Position numbers and translations under genes: made by a program. Positions 1 to 7,800 of a stretch of 8,340 nt of DNA are shown here, one piece after another; position 1 is the stretch's first letter, and each line of letters starts with the position of its first letter. This DNA is from Methanobacterium sp. GTDB taxonomy: Archaea > Methanobacteriota > Methanobacteria > Methanobacteriales > Methanobacteriaceae. Under the pieces are notes generated by a model. That model was not told the origin of the DNA. It worked only from the letters and a program-made list of their open reading frames with translations, and made no database searches. The DNA is taken from the NCBI GenBank assembly GCA_003151535.1, contig PLXT01000080.1, positions 3,720-12,059 of the forward strand, written 5' to 3'.

Positions 1-121
1 TACTTTCCCATGCTAATAATTGGACTTTAAAGATATAATAATTACCCAACAGTGAAAAAACCCAGATATTAAAGCAATTTCAAAGGATGAAAACATTAAT
101 AACTACTGCACAATGAACCCC

Positions 122-146
122 ATGATTTATTAACATCAAAAATCAT
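122..146. repeat. 7-bp inverted repeat, possible operator
   Basis: ATGATTT at 122-128 is the exact reverse complement of AAATCAT at 140-146, with an 11-nt spacer. The left arm overlaps the candidate TATA box at 126-133, so a protein bound here could block transcription factor access. As a hairpin it would be weak (AT-rich stem, long loop). Dyads of this length occur by chance in AT-rich DNA, so its role is speculative. Confidence 0.25.
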
Positions 147-162
147 AATTAAGGTATAAATA
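126..162 (+). promoter_or_regulatory. Candidate archaeal promoter region (two alternative TATA boxes)
   Basis: Two strings resemble an archaeal TATA box. TTTATTAA at 126-133 would place the transcription start near 156 and give a leader of about 36 nt that includes the ribosome binding site. TATAAATA at 155-162 matches better in sequence, but it would start transcription near 185, inside or after the ribosome binding site. The first therefore fits the geometry better and the second fits the sequence better. The background is so AT-rich that either could be chance. Confidence 0.3.
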
Positions 163-182
163 ACTATAAACAAAACGGGAAA

Positions 183-186
183 GGTG
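183..186 (+). promoter_or_regulatory. Ribosome binding site of the rubredoxin-ThDP enzyme gene
   Basis: GGTG (within AAAGGTG) is complementary to the anti-Shine-Dalgarno end of methanogen 16S rRNA and lies 5 nt before the ATG at 192. It supports this start, which also gives a protein beginning exactly at a rubredoxin fold (MAKYRCTVC). Confidence 0.7.
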
Positions 187-191
187 TTTAA

Positions 192-1949
192 ATGGCCAAA
201 TATCGATGTACTGTCTGTAATTATATTTACAACGAAGATAAAGAGGATAAAAAATTTGACGAACTTCCTGATGATTGGAGATGTCCAGTATGCAACTCAC
301 CCAAGAGTAGTTATGTTTTACTCACAGAAGAGAGTAAAGATTATGAAAAAACAAGTTCAACAGTTGCAGATATCATGATCGAACAGATGGCTGAGCTTGG
401 CCTTAGACATGTATTTGGAATCCCAGGAACCTCAATTCTAGGGGTTGTTGATGCGATTAAAAAGAACGATAAAATCACATTTATACAGGTTAGACACGAA
501 CAGACAGCTGCATTAATGGCATCGGCATATGGTAAACTTACAGGACATGTTGCAGCATGTTTAACAGTTGCAGGTCCCGGAGCAACTAACTTGGCCACAG
601 GACTGTACGATGCAAAGCTCGATAACTCCCCAGTAGTTGCAATGACTGGTATGGTTAAAAGGCAGTTAATAGGGCCAGGATCATTTCAGGAAATCGATCA
701 ATACTCATTTTTTGAACCATTGACTGTATTCAACAAGATATTAATGTCAAAGGATCAGACAACAAGCTTATCAACACTTGCAATTAAACATTCCATTATT
801 GATCGTGGTGTTTCACATATTGGAATTCCTAACGATGTTCAAAAACTTCCCTACGCCGATCATATTGTGCCCTTCGAAGGAAATTTTCCAAATAAAGCAA
901 CCAGACCCGCAGATTCCCTGATGAAAAAAGCTGCAGATATAATAGATCAAGCTGAAAGGCCCGTTATAATAGCTGGTTTTGGAGTTATGGGTAATGGAGA
1001 AGTTTTATTAAACTTTGCAAGAAGGATAAATGCTCCAATAACAACTACTTTCCGTGCCAAGGGAGTAATAGATGAAGATGACCCACTTTATGTTGGAAGT
1101 CATGGTGGTATTGGTTCAACATCCTCAACCATACTTGTGGATGATGCCGATCTGATTATTGTTATTGGATCATCATTCTCAGACATGACACAGATACCCG
1201 AGAAGAAAACCGTTCAGATCGATATCGACCCTATGATGATAGCCAGAAAGTATCCTGTAGAAGTTGGATTGATTGGAAACTGTTCTGAAATCCTTCCAAT
1301 AATCTATGGCCTTGTAGAAGAGAAAGATAGGCCTGAATATTTGGAAGAAATAGAAAAACTGAATCAAGACTGGAAAGATCTTCTTAAAGAAGAAGCTGAT
1401 TCCACTAAAACACCACTTAGACCCCCTTACATTCTTAAAGTTTTAAATGATAAGATATCTGATAAGGCCGTTATAACACTGGATGTTGGTGAACACTGCT
1501 GGTGGTTTGGTAGGAACTTCTCGATGAAAAAAACCCAGAAGATGGTTATGTCCGGCTACCTTGCAACCATGGGTTTTGGATTGCCAGCAGCCCTCGCGGC
1601 CCAAATTGTATATCCAAATAGACAGGTTGTTTGTATAACTGGAGATGGGGGTTTCTCAATGTTAATGGCAGACTTTTTAACCGCTGTTAAGAACAAACTC
1701 CCAATCACTGTATTCATTTTTAACAATAAACAGTTGGGTATGATAATGCAGGAACAAAAGATGGAAGGATACGATAATTGGCAGACAGAACTCCAGGATC
1801 TGAACTATGCAGAATATGCAAAGCAATGTGGAGGAGTTGGAATAACAGTCAAAACTCCTGATGAACTTCCAGATGCAGTGGATAATGCACTTTCAACAAA
1901 TAAACCAGTTATTGTAGATATAAATACCGATCCAATGCGTTTTGTTTAA
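192..1949 (+). CDS. Rubredoxin-ThDP enzyme fusion (acetolactate synthase/pyruvate oxidase superfamily)
   Basis: This 585-residue cytoplasmic protein has two parts. Residues 1-45 form a rubredoxin domain with two CxxC knuckles (C6-x2-C9 and C31PVC34) that would hold one iron atom and carry single electrons. After a short polar linker (about 45-57), residues 58-585 form a complete ThDP enzyme. The N-terminal pyrimidine-binding domain has the catalytic glutamate E103 in RHEQ and the GPGATN turn. A central domain follows (about 240-375, including the RAKG segment). The C-terminal pyrophosphate-binding domain has GDGG at 484-487 and the paired asparagines N511-N512 that close the GDG-x(n)-NN metal/ThDP motif. 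M460 in TMGFGLPAA sits where the family has the bulky residue that bends ThDP. The family decarboxylates 2-oxo acids such as pyruvate. The exact substrate, and FAD binding, cannot be read from sequence. The fused rubredoxin suggests that electrons leave or enter, favouring an oxidative (PoxB-like) reaction over simple acetolactate synthesis. This is inference. It lies 47 nt upstream of, and probably in an operon with, the next gene. No stop or frame break interrupts it. Confidence 0.9.
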   Translation: MAKYRCTVCNYIYNEDKEDKKFDELPDDWRCPVCNSPKSSYVLLTEESKDYEKTSSTVADIMIEQMAELGLRHVFGIPGTSILGVVDAIKKNDKITFIQVRHEQTAALMASAYGKLTGHVAACLTVAGPGATNLATGLYDAKLDNSPVVAMTGMVKRQLIGPGSFQEIDQYSFFEPLTVFNKILMSKDQTTSLSTLAIKHSIIDRGVSHIGIPNDVQKLPYADHIVPFEGNFPNKATRPADSLMKKAADIIDQAERPVIIAGFGVMGNGEVLLNFARRINAPITTTFRAKGVIDEDDPLYVGSHGGIGSTSSTILVDDADLIIVIGSSFSDMTQIPEKKTVQIDIDPMMIARKYPVEVGLIGNCSEILPIIYGLVEEKDRPEYLEEIEKLNQDWKDLLKEEADSTKTPLRPPYILKVLNDKISDKAVITLDVGEHCWWFGRNFSMKKTQKMVMSGYLATMGFGLPAALAAQIVYPNRQVVCITGDGGFSMLMADFLTAVKNKLPITVFIFNNKQLGMIMQEQKMEGYDNWQTELQDLNYAEYAKQCGGVGITVKTPDELPDAVDNALSTNKPVIVDINTDPMRFV

Positions 1950-1985
1950 TTAACAGATATTTTGATTTGGGATTAAATTATATTT

Positions 1986-1989
1986 GGAG
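1986..1989 (+). promoter_or_regulatory. Ribosome binding site that decides the start of the FMN protein
   Basis: GGAG (in TTGGAGA) lies 7 nt before the ATG at 1997. The same frame is open back to a TTG at 1967, but that codon has no purine-rich sequence at a suitable distance and would add ten residues with no family counterpart. The ATG is therefore preferred. Confidence 0.7.
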
Positions 1990-1996
1990 AATAAAA

Positions 1997-3499
1997 ATGG
2001 TACAGGACCCAGAAAAGAAATTAATGAAGATTAAAAACACATCTGAAAATCGTAATAAATGCCATTGTAAGGTGTGTCCAAGTTATCCGTACAAATGTGG
2101 AGGAGAAGTTTTATACTGCAGTAAAGGACCTAGTAACTGTGATATTTCCCCACAAGTTTGTATTTGTGACACCTGTCCAATTTACTATGAATATGAGTTG
2201 GAAGGCAATTACTACTGTGACAAGGATACTGTAGGTGAAAGCCGCAGCAACATACGTAAAAAAAGGTCTGATGAAGACCATTCCAACTATAAAAAGATGG
2301 TTCAAATAAAGGATTCTAGTCGAATGGGCGAGAGTGTTTTGGGTTCTATGGGATCGCTCAAGACCTTACCATTTTCACTTGAAGACCTTTACTTTGTTCC
2401 GGCACAACTAAGAAGGATACCATTGAATAGGGAGGATCATGTTGACACTGAACTGGTTATTGGTTCTGGAGCTCAAAAACCAATGAAGGTCAAAAGTCCT
2501 ATAATGGTTTCAGGACTGAGTTTTGGGGCTGTATCAAAGGTAACTAAGTTAGTAATTGCAAAAACTGCTAAGAAATTAAAGATAGGTTTTAATTCTGGTG
2601 AAGGAGGAGTACTGTCCGAAGAACTTCTGGATAATGGTAAAAATATCATTGTACAATACTCAACAGCACGTTTTGGTGTTGATGAAAAATTACTCAAAAG
2701 TGGAGCCGCTATAGAAATAAGATTTGGACAGGGAGCATACCCTGGTAAAGGCAGTTATCTTCCAGCTGAAAAAATGACAGATGAAGTGGCCAAGATGAGG
2801 GGTCTTAAAAGTGGTGAAGCATCCAATTCTCCAGCCCACCACCCAGATATTTTAAATCCAAAAGACCTTAAGGAGAAGATTTCATGGCTTCGTGAAATTG
2901 GTGAAGGGGTACCTGTAGGTGCTAAGATTGGATGTGGCAATGTTGAAGAGGATATTAAATTATTGGCTGAAGCTGGTGTCGATTTTATAGCACTCGATGG
3001 TTTTGGTGGCGGTACCGGTGCCACAGATAAATATGTACGTGAAAATGTTGGAATACCAATTTTTACAGCCATACCCCGAGCATTTAATACACTGAATGAT
3101 CTTGGACTTAAAAACCGTGTTACACTCATTGCTTCTGGTGGATTGCGAAGCTCAGCCGACTTTGCTAAATGTCTCGCACTCGGAGCTGATGGTGTTTATA
3201 TTGGAACAGCAGCTTTAATCGCAATTAACTGTGAACAGTATCGTATATGTTATACTGGTAGATGTCCCACCGGAATCACAACCCAGGATCCAAAACTCAG
3301 CAAACAGATCGATCATGATATCTGTGTGAACAGACTAAGCAATTTCCTTGAAGTATCAACAGGGGAAATAGCCAACCTTGCAAGGATTGTTGGTAAAAAT
3401 GATGTGTCAAAGTTAGATAAGGATGATCTGGTTTCTGTTGACCGTAATCTTGCCAGGGCAACTGGGGTAAGATGGGTGAATGGGAAGTACTTGAAATAA
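1997..3499 (+). CDS. DUF2769-like Cys-rich domain fused to glutamate synthase-like FMN/Fe-S domain
   Basis: This is a 500-residue cytoplasmic protein. Residues 20-78 hold ten cysteines (22, 24, 27, 34, 41, 48, 55, 57, 60, 74) in CxCxxC and CxCxxC groups, as in the archaeal DUF2769 domain, probably a metal or Fe-S site. Residues about 125-495 are the central/FMN domain of glutamate synthase in its stand-alone archaeal form. Visible landmarks are the N-terminal strand SPIMVSGLSFGAVS, the phosphate-binding region ALDGFGGGTGAT (about 332-343), the ASGGLR loop (379-384) and YIGTAAL (401-407). C412, C418 and C423, followed by PTGITTQDP, match the 3Fe-4S ligands of glutamate synthase. There is no glutaminase domain and no NAD(P)H domain. 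The family transfers electrons to form glutamate from 2-oxoglutarate and ammonia, or does related FMN chemistry, but this protein's true substrate is unknown. Its neighbour carries a rubredoxin, a possible electron partner. The start rests on the ribosome binding site at 1986-1989. Confidence 0.88.
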   Translation: MVQDPEKKLMKIKNTSENRNKCHCKVCPSYPYKCGGEVLYCSKGPSNCDISPQVCICDTCPIYYEYELEGNYYCDKDTVGESRSNIRKKRSDEDHSNYKKMVQIKDSSRMGESVLGSMGSLKTLPFSLEDLYFVPAQLRRIPLNREDHVDTELVIGSGAQKPMKVKSPIMVSGLSFGAVSKVTKLVIAKTAKKLKIGFNSGEGGVLSEELLDNGKNIIVQYSTARFGVDEKLLKSGAAIEIRFGQGAYPGKGSYLPAEKMTDEVAKMRGLKSGEASNSPAHHPDILNPKDLKEKISWLREIGEGVPVGAKIGCGNVEEDIKLLAEAGVDFIALDGFGGGTGATDKYVRENVGIPIFTAIPRAFNTLNDLGLKNRVTLIASGGLRSSADFAKCLALGADGVYIGTAALIAINCEQYRICYTGRCPTGITTQDPKLSKQIDHDICVNRLSNFLEVSTGEIANLARIVGKNDVSKLDKDDLVSVDRNLARATGVRWVNGKYLK

Positions 3500-3504
3500 T
3501 AGAA

Positions 3505-3511
3505 TTTATAT
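3505..3511 (+). promoter_or_regulatory. Candidate TATA box of the histidine kinase gene
   Basis: TTTATAT lies just after the preceding stop codon (3497-3499) and about 36 nt before the ATG at 3545. Transcription would start near 3531-3535, leaving a leader of 10-14 nt. It suggests that the kinase has its own promoter, although read-through from the upstream pair is possible because no oligo-T run separates them. A 10-bp AT palindrome (3516-3525) follows it and is probably chance. Confidence 0.4.
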
Positions 3512-3544
3512 GGATATAATATTATTAAATTTGGAAGATGTGTT

Positions 3545-4586
3545 ATGCAAGAAAATAAGGTCAAAAACATTCCAAATGATAGATATAAATTAAAACAAAC
3601 GCTTTAGGTTCTGAAAGAGGGTGGGAACTCACATTTGACGCTATTCCTGATCTAATTACCATACTCGATAGGGATCATAGGTGGTTAAGGTTAATAAAGC
3701 CCTGGCTGAAAGGCTTGCAAAATCGCCAGATGCATGTATTGGTATGATCTGTTACCAGGTGGTTCACGAGTGTGACACCCCACCTCAAAACTGTCCCCAT
3801 GAAAAACTTTTAAAAGACGGTCTTGAACATGTTTCTGAAATTGAAGAGAAGAATCTTGGTGGATATTTTATTGTAACTGCATCCCCAATTAAAGACAATA
3901 ATGGAAATGTACTAGGAAGTATTCATATTGCCCATGATATAACCAAAAGGAAAGAAATGGAGGTAAAGCTTGAAAAAGCCCTTGAAGAAAAGGACACCCT
4001 GATGAAGGAAATATATCACAGGACAAAAAACAATCTCATGGTTATTTCAAGCCTTCTGAGTCTCCAATCAAGGTATATTAAGGATAAAGATACCCAGAGT
4101 ATATTTAAAGAAAGCCAGAACATGGCCAAATCCATGGCCATGATACACGAAAAACTTTACAGATCAGGGGATCTTGAACATTTAAACTTCGCCGAGTACA
4201 TTGTAAACCTTTCAAATGATCTCTACGACACATATACACTGGATAAAAATCTGATAAAACTTGTTTTAGACATTGATGAAGTAACATTAAACGTTGAAAT
4301 CTCAATTCCACTTGCATTGATCTTGAACGAACTTTTAACCAACTCATTAAAACATGCTTTTCCAGATGGTAGGGGTGGAGAGATCAAGGTGGAACTAAAA
4401 AGATATAATGAAAGTTTTAAGCTTTCAGTTAGTGATAATGGAATAACATTTCCAGAAGACCTTGATTACCGTAACACAGACACCCTTGGAATGTTAATTG
4501 TCAACAGTTTAACCGACCAGATTAACGGAAAATTAAACCTTGAAAAAAGTAATGGCACAAAATTTACAGTAACATTCAAAGACTGA
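3545..4586 (+). pseudogene. PAS-HisKA_2-HATPase sensor histidine kinase, broken by two frameshifts
   Basis: The reading starts at ATG 3545 (MQENKVKNIP...) and stops at TAG 3605. The PAS domain continues in a second frame (about 3601-3681: ERGWELTFDAIPDLITILD, then RDHR) and then in a third frame from 3681 (VKVNKALAERL) to TGA 4584-4586. Each change needs one missing base: near 3600-3606 (TTT run) and near 3681-3682 (GG run). Restoring both would give about 348 residues. In the 3681-4586 part (301 residues if read from the GTG), residues 1-90 finish the PAS/PAC domain, with cysteines 19, 24, 31 and 38 as is common in methanogen PAS domains. A short coiled coil follows. The HisKA_2 H-box has the phosphoacceptor H113 (EIYHRTKNN). 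The ATPase domain has the N-box (N216, N221), DNG at 252-254, TLGMLIV and GTKFTVTF. The intact protein would be a soluble signalling kinase, with no membrane segment visible. No response regulator is adjacent. A GTG start at 3681 would cut the PAS fold in half, so it is unlikely to be the native start. Confidence 0.8.
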
Positions 4587-4645
4587 GATAATCTAAAAAA
4601 AATTTAAATTTATTCATCAATTTTATTTTAATAGATCTTTACCTA

Positions 4646-4665
4646 TTTTTTATAAATTTTTTTTT
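4646..4665 (+). terminator. Oligo-T transcription terminator of the kinase gene
   Basis: A run of six T (4646-4651) and a run of nine T (4657-4665) occur about 60-80 nt after the kinase stop codon. Archaeal RNA polymerase stops at U-rich stretches of the nascent RNA, often at several successive T runs. No strong GC hairpin precedes them, which is normal in archaea. Confidence 0.55.
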
Positions 4666-4675
4666 ATATACTTCT

Positions 4676-4706
4676 AATTCTAGTTCAACATGTTTATTGA
4701 ACAATT
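4676..4706. repeat. Imperfect hairpin / dyad downstream of the T runs
   Basis: GTTCAA (4683-4688) pairs exactly with TTGAAC (4697-4702) around an 8-nt loop. Beyond a 3-nt bulge on the left, AATT (4676-4679) can pair with AATT (4703-4706). It could be an RNA hairpin near a transcript end or a binding site for a dimeric regulator. The sequence gives no way to choose between these. Confidence 0.3.
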
Positions 4707-4744
4707 CAAACCTTAACCCTATCATGTATCACCCCCTTTGAATT

Positions 4745-4757
4745 TTGATATTATCAA
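4745..4757. repeat. 13-bp dyad TTGATA-T-TATCAA, possible operator
   Basis: Perfect 6-bp half-sites flank a single central base, a geometry often used by dimeric helix-turn-helix regulators. It lies about 57 nt upstream of the candidate TATA box of the helicase gene, where an activator could bind. Such an AT-only dyad is also expected by chance in a region of this composition, so support is weak. Confidence 0.25.
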
Positions 4758-4813
4758 CCTGGAACCAATTAATATGTCAATACGATTCATGATTAATAGA
4801 AAAACTTATGCCA

Positions 4814-4820
4814 TATAAAA
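4814..4820 (+). promoter_or_regulatory. Candidate TATA box of the helicase gene
   Basis: TATAAAA (in CATATAAAAG) lies about 60 nt before the helicase ATG and predicts a transcription start near 4842-4846. That would leave a leader of roughly 30 nt holding the GGGGA ribosome binding site at 4866-4870, which ends 6 nt before the ATG. Spacing to both sites is normal for a methanogen gene. Confidence 0.45.
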
Positions 4821-4876
4821 GCAAGATACTTTTTTAAGATTATATTATCATCAAATAGTGTTTTTGGGGAATCAAA

Positions 4877-7800
4877 ATGGAAAGATCAGCAAACGTGAAC
4901 ATAGAAGTTAAGATAATGGCACTCAGAAAAAATTTGCTAGACTTAACCATGAGAAACAAGCTCCTAAACTTCAAACCCCAAGTCAGATCGATCAGGGTTG
5001 TTGACGAGATTCCAACCGAAATATATCAGTTAATGGTTTTAGAAGATAAAAAAATGCAATTCATGCCTAGACAGGTAACTGAAACCAAACAAAACCCCAT
5101 AAACTCAGATGTTGAATTTAAGGACAAATCACAGGGTATTAAAGGTATAAATGAAACTGAAATAGATGGCAATTATAAAGAGGAAGAAGAATTAAAATTA
5201 ACCCTGGATATAAGCGATAAAGAAGCTTCTTTATTATGGAAGTTGCCCCTACCCAACCAGAAGGTTGCTAGTAAACATCAAAACCTCTTCCTTCAAACCG
5301 TTCATGAAGCAGAAGAACTTCAAAAGCGTCTCTTTTATATTAACCAGCAGTCTAAATCCGTACTGGAAGAACAAGGTTACAACATACTATATCTGGCACT
5401 TGGATTTCTGGAATGGACTGAAAATAATGAACCCGATAATAAACATAGAGCACCACTTATCCTTATCCCAGTAGCACTTGAACGTAAAAAGGTTAGAGGT
5501 TCCTTCAAATTGGTTTGGACAGGAGAAGATATAATTCCAAACATTTCCCTCCAGGAAAAACTGCTTGAACAGGGAATAGAACTACCAGATTTTGAGATGC
5601 CCGAACAGAAGGAAGGAATATACCACTATTTTGAATCTGTTGATGAGGCAATTGAACCTAAAAAACAGTGGAATGTTATCTATGATATCTACCTTAATTT
5701 CTTTAGCTTCACCAAATTTGTGATGTACAAGGATCTTGACCCTGAAAGCTGGGAAGGATCATCGATCACTGAAAATCCAATTATTCAATCTTTATTCGAT
5801 CATTCGGAAGATCTTGATGAACCAGAATTCCATGAAGAAGATGTGGATAAGAAACTCAAATCCCGTGATATTTACCACGTGGTAGATGCAGATTCATCCC
5901 AAATAGCAGTTATAGAGGAGTCCAAATCTGGTAAGAACATGGTTGTTGAGGGTCCTCCAGGCACTGGTAAATCCCAGACCATTGTAAATTTAATATCCGA
6001 ATTAATTGCCAATGATAAATCAGTTCTTTTCGTCAGTGAAAAAATGGCGGCATTAGAAGTTGTTAAAGACCGTCTTGACAATATTGGACTGGGTGAATTC
6101 TGTTTTGAACTGCACAGCCACAAATCCAACAAGAAAAATGTGTTGAAGGGGATTGAAAGAAGTATTTACGGCCATCCAGAAACCATGGGTTCAATGGACG
6201 AGGAATTTGACGAACTTGAAAAACTCAAGATGGAACTGAACAATTACAACCATGTACTCCATACACCACTCGGAAAATCTGGATTTTCACCCTTCCATCT
6301 CTTTGGTATGAAAGAAGAATCAATACAATACTTTAAAAAGGTTAAAAGGAATATTTCAAGAGCCCATATTGAAAACCCAGAAAATTTCAGTTCTAAAGAC
6401 TGGAAAAATGCTGTTTCAACACTTAAAAATGTTTCAGAAGTCATAATTCCACTTAAACCCATATCTAAAAATCCATGGTTTAACACCCAACCAGGCACCA
6501 TCCTACCAACAGACAAGGAGGACATAAACGAACTCCTTAAAAAGTGTGTATCAACACTCAACGATCTAGAAGTCGATCTCTATGAACTCGTTGAATTAAC
6601 AGGAATAAGAAAACCCCTAAATAAGGGAGAAATGGACAATTCTATTAAAATAGCACTTTTAATTGCTTCTCCAATCACCACCAACCCTGAAGTACTGTAC
6701 AATCCGGTTTGGGAGATGGGAAGAACCGATATTATTAAGATCATAGATCTTCTTGTTGAATACAACTCAAACAATGAAAAACTTAAGGAAAGATTTAAAA
6801 AAGGAGTTTTAAACACAGATATCCAGCAATTACACGATGAATATGTAGAAAACTCTTCAAAATTCTTAAAATCATTTAGGGGAAGGTATAAAAAGTCTAA
6901 AGACCAAATTTCAAACCTTTACAATGGGGAAGTTCCAGAGGAAGACAAAATTATTATAGAAGACTTGGAATCATTGATAGATTGTCAGATAATTTTAAAC
7001 AGGATAAATGAACTTGAATCCGAAGCTAAAGCAGTTTTTGGAAAGGAATGGAAGGGAAGAAAAACCGATCTCGACACCATAAAGGAACTTGCTGAATGGG
7101 TACTTACCATTAAAAAACTTTTAAAAACCGGTAAAATCACAGAGCGAACCTTTAATATCATTGAAAACGGACCAGATTCTGCCAAAATCAATGGTACTAT
7201 TCAGAAGCTTAACAAGGATTATAAATTATTTTTAAAGGTTTACAACAATATCAAGAAATATATCACAATCGATGAAGAACTGGTCTTCAAAGCTAAGCTC
7301 AAATATGTTCATTTCCATGCAATGGAATCTAAAATAGAAGATTTCCAGAATGGAATGCCACTATTACAGAAATGGTCTCAATTAACAGCTATTTTAGCTG
7401 AAAAACCAAGTGATATTTCATCTCCTGTAATAGAATTGATTAAAGCCGATAAAATTGAAATTGAAGACATAATTCCTTGTTTAATGGCTAACTTTGCAGA
7501 TGACCTTCTAAGAAATGCATTCCTTAACAACCCAGTACTATCAAACTTCATAGGTGAAATTCACGAACGTAAAATTGACAGGTTCATCGACCTTGATAGA
7601 GATGTTATCTCCCTAAACCGTCGTAGAATTGCAAACAGGATATCCAGCCACCGCCCCCAGATCAACAGTACAGCATCCAGAAACTCTGAACTCGGAATTC
7701 TTTTAAGTGAATTCAACAGGAAAAGGGGCCATATGCCCATTAGAAAACTCTTATCTAATGCTGGTGGACTTATCCAAAAGATAAAACCTTGTTTTATGAT

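Larger units (their letters stand above)
1..191 (+). other. Non-coding leader upstream of the rubredoxin-ThDP enzyme gene
   Basis: This AT-rich stretch contains no supportable gene. The only start codon with a purine-rich lead (ATG at 87 after AAAGG) opens a nine-codon frame that closes at TGA. It holds several TATA-like strings (TATAATAA at 34-41, TTTATTAA at 126-133, TATAAATA at 155-162), one inverted repeat (122-146) and the ribosome binding site of the next gene. The end of the gene to the left is not visible, so whether transcription begins here or reads in from outside is an inference, not something the sequence settles. Confidence 0.6.
4587..4876. other. AT-rich non-coding region between kinase and helicase genes
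   Basis: This 290-base stretch has no convincing gene on either strand. It begins with A and T tracts, including the 12-bp palindrome AAATTTAAATTT at 4600-4611. It contains two T runs (probable terminator), an imperfect hairpin (4676-4706), a 13-bp dyad (4745-4757) and a TATA-like box (4814-4820). The order terminator, then promoter, fits two separate transcription units. No riboswitch, tRNA or small RNA gene can be recognised. Confidence 0.6.

Noticed and set aside
87..116. Nine-codon frame (MKTLITTAQ) with an AAAGG lead in the leader region
   Set aside because: It is too short to support as a gene or leader peptide. It has no run of codons for a regulated amino acid and no adjoining attenuator structure.
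1..191. TPP riboswitch upstream of the ThDP enzyme
   Set aside because: The conserved riboswitch core elements (CUGAGA and the ACCUGA-type segment) are not present.
184..378. 64-codon frame overlapping the start of the rubredoxin-ThDP gene
   Set aside because: It lies in another frame of a clear conserved protein and has no recognisable domain.
1967..1996. Upstream TTG start extending the FMN protein by ten residues
   Set aside because: There is no ribosome binding site at a suitable distance, while the ATG at 1997 has GGAG 7 nt upstream. The extra residues do not resemble the domain.
2755..3129. 124-codon minus-strand frame opposite the FMN domain
   Set aside because: It is a shadow of the strongly conserved glutamate-synthase domain. 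It is serine/proline-rich nonsense in composition and lacks its own signals.
3681..4586. Treating the GTG at 3681 as the genuine start of a 301-residue kinase
   Set aside because: It would begin in the middle of a PAS domain whose first half is plainly encoded just upstream in other frames.
4748..4850. Direct repeat ATATTATCA at 4748-4756 and 4842-4850
   Set aside because: A 9-base repeat of AT-rich sequence within 290 bases is expected by chance, and there is no third copy or regular spacing.
5265..5474. 69-codon plus-strand frame and several minus-strand frames inside the helicase gene
   Set aside because: All overlap the continuous conserved helicase frame and show no domain or ribosome binding site of their own.
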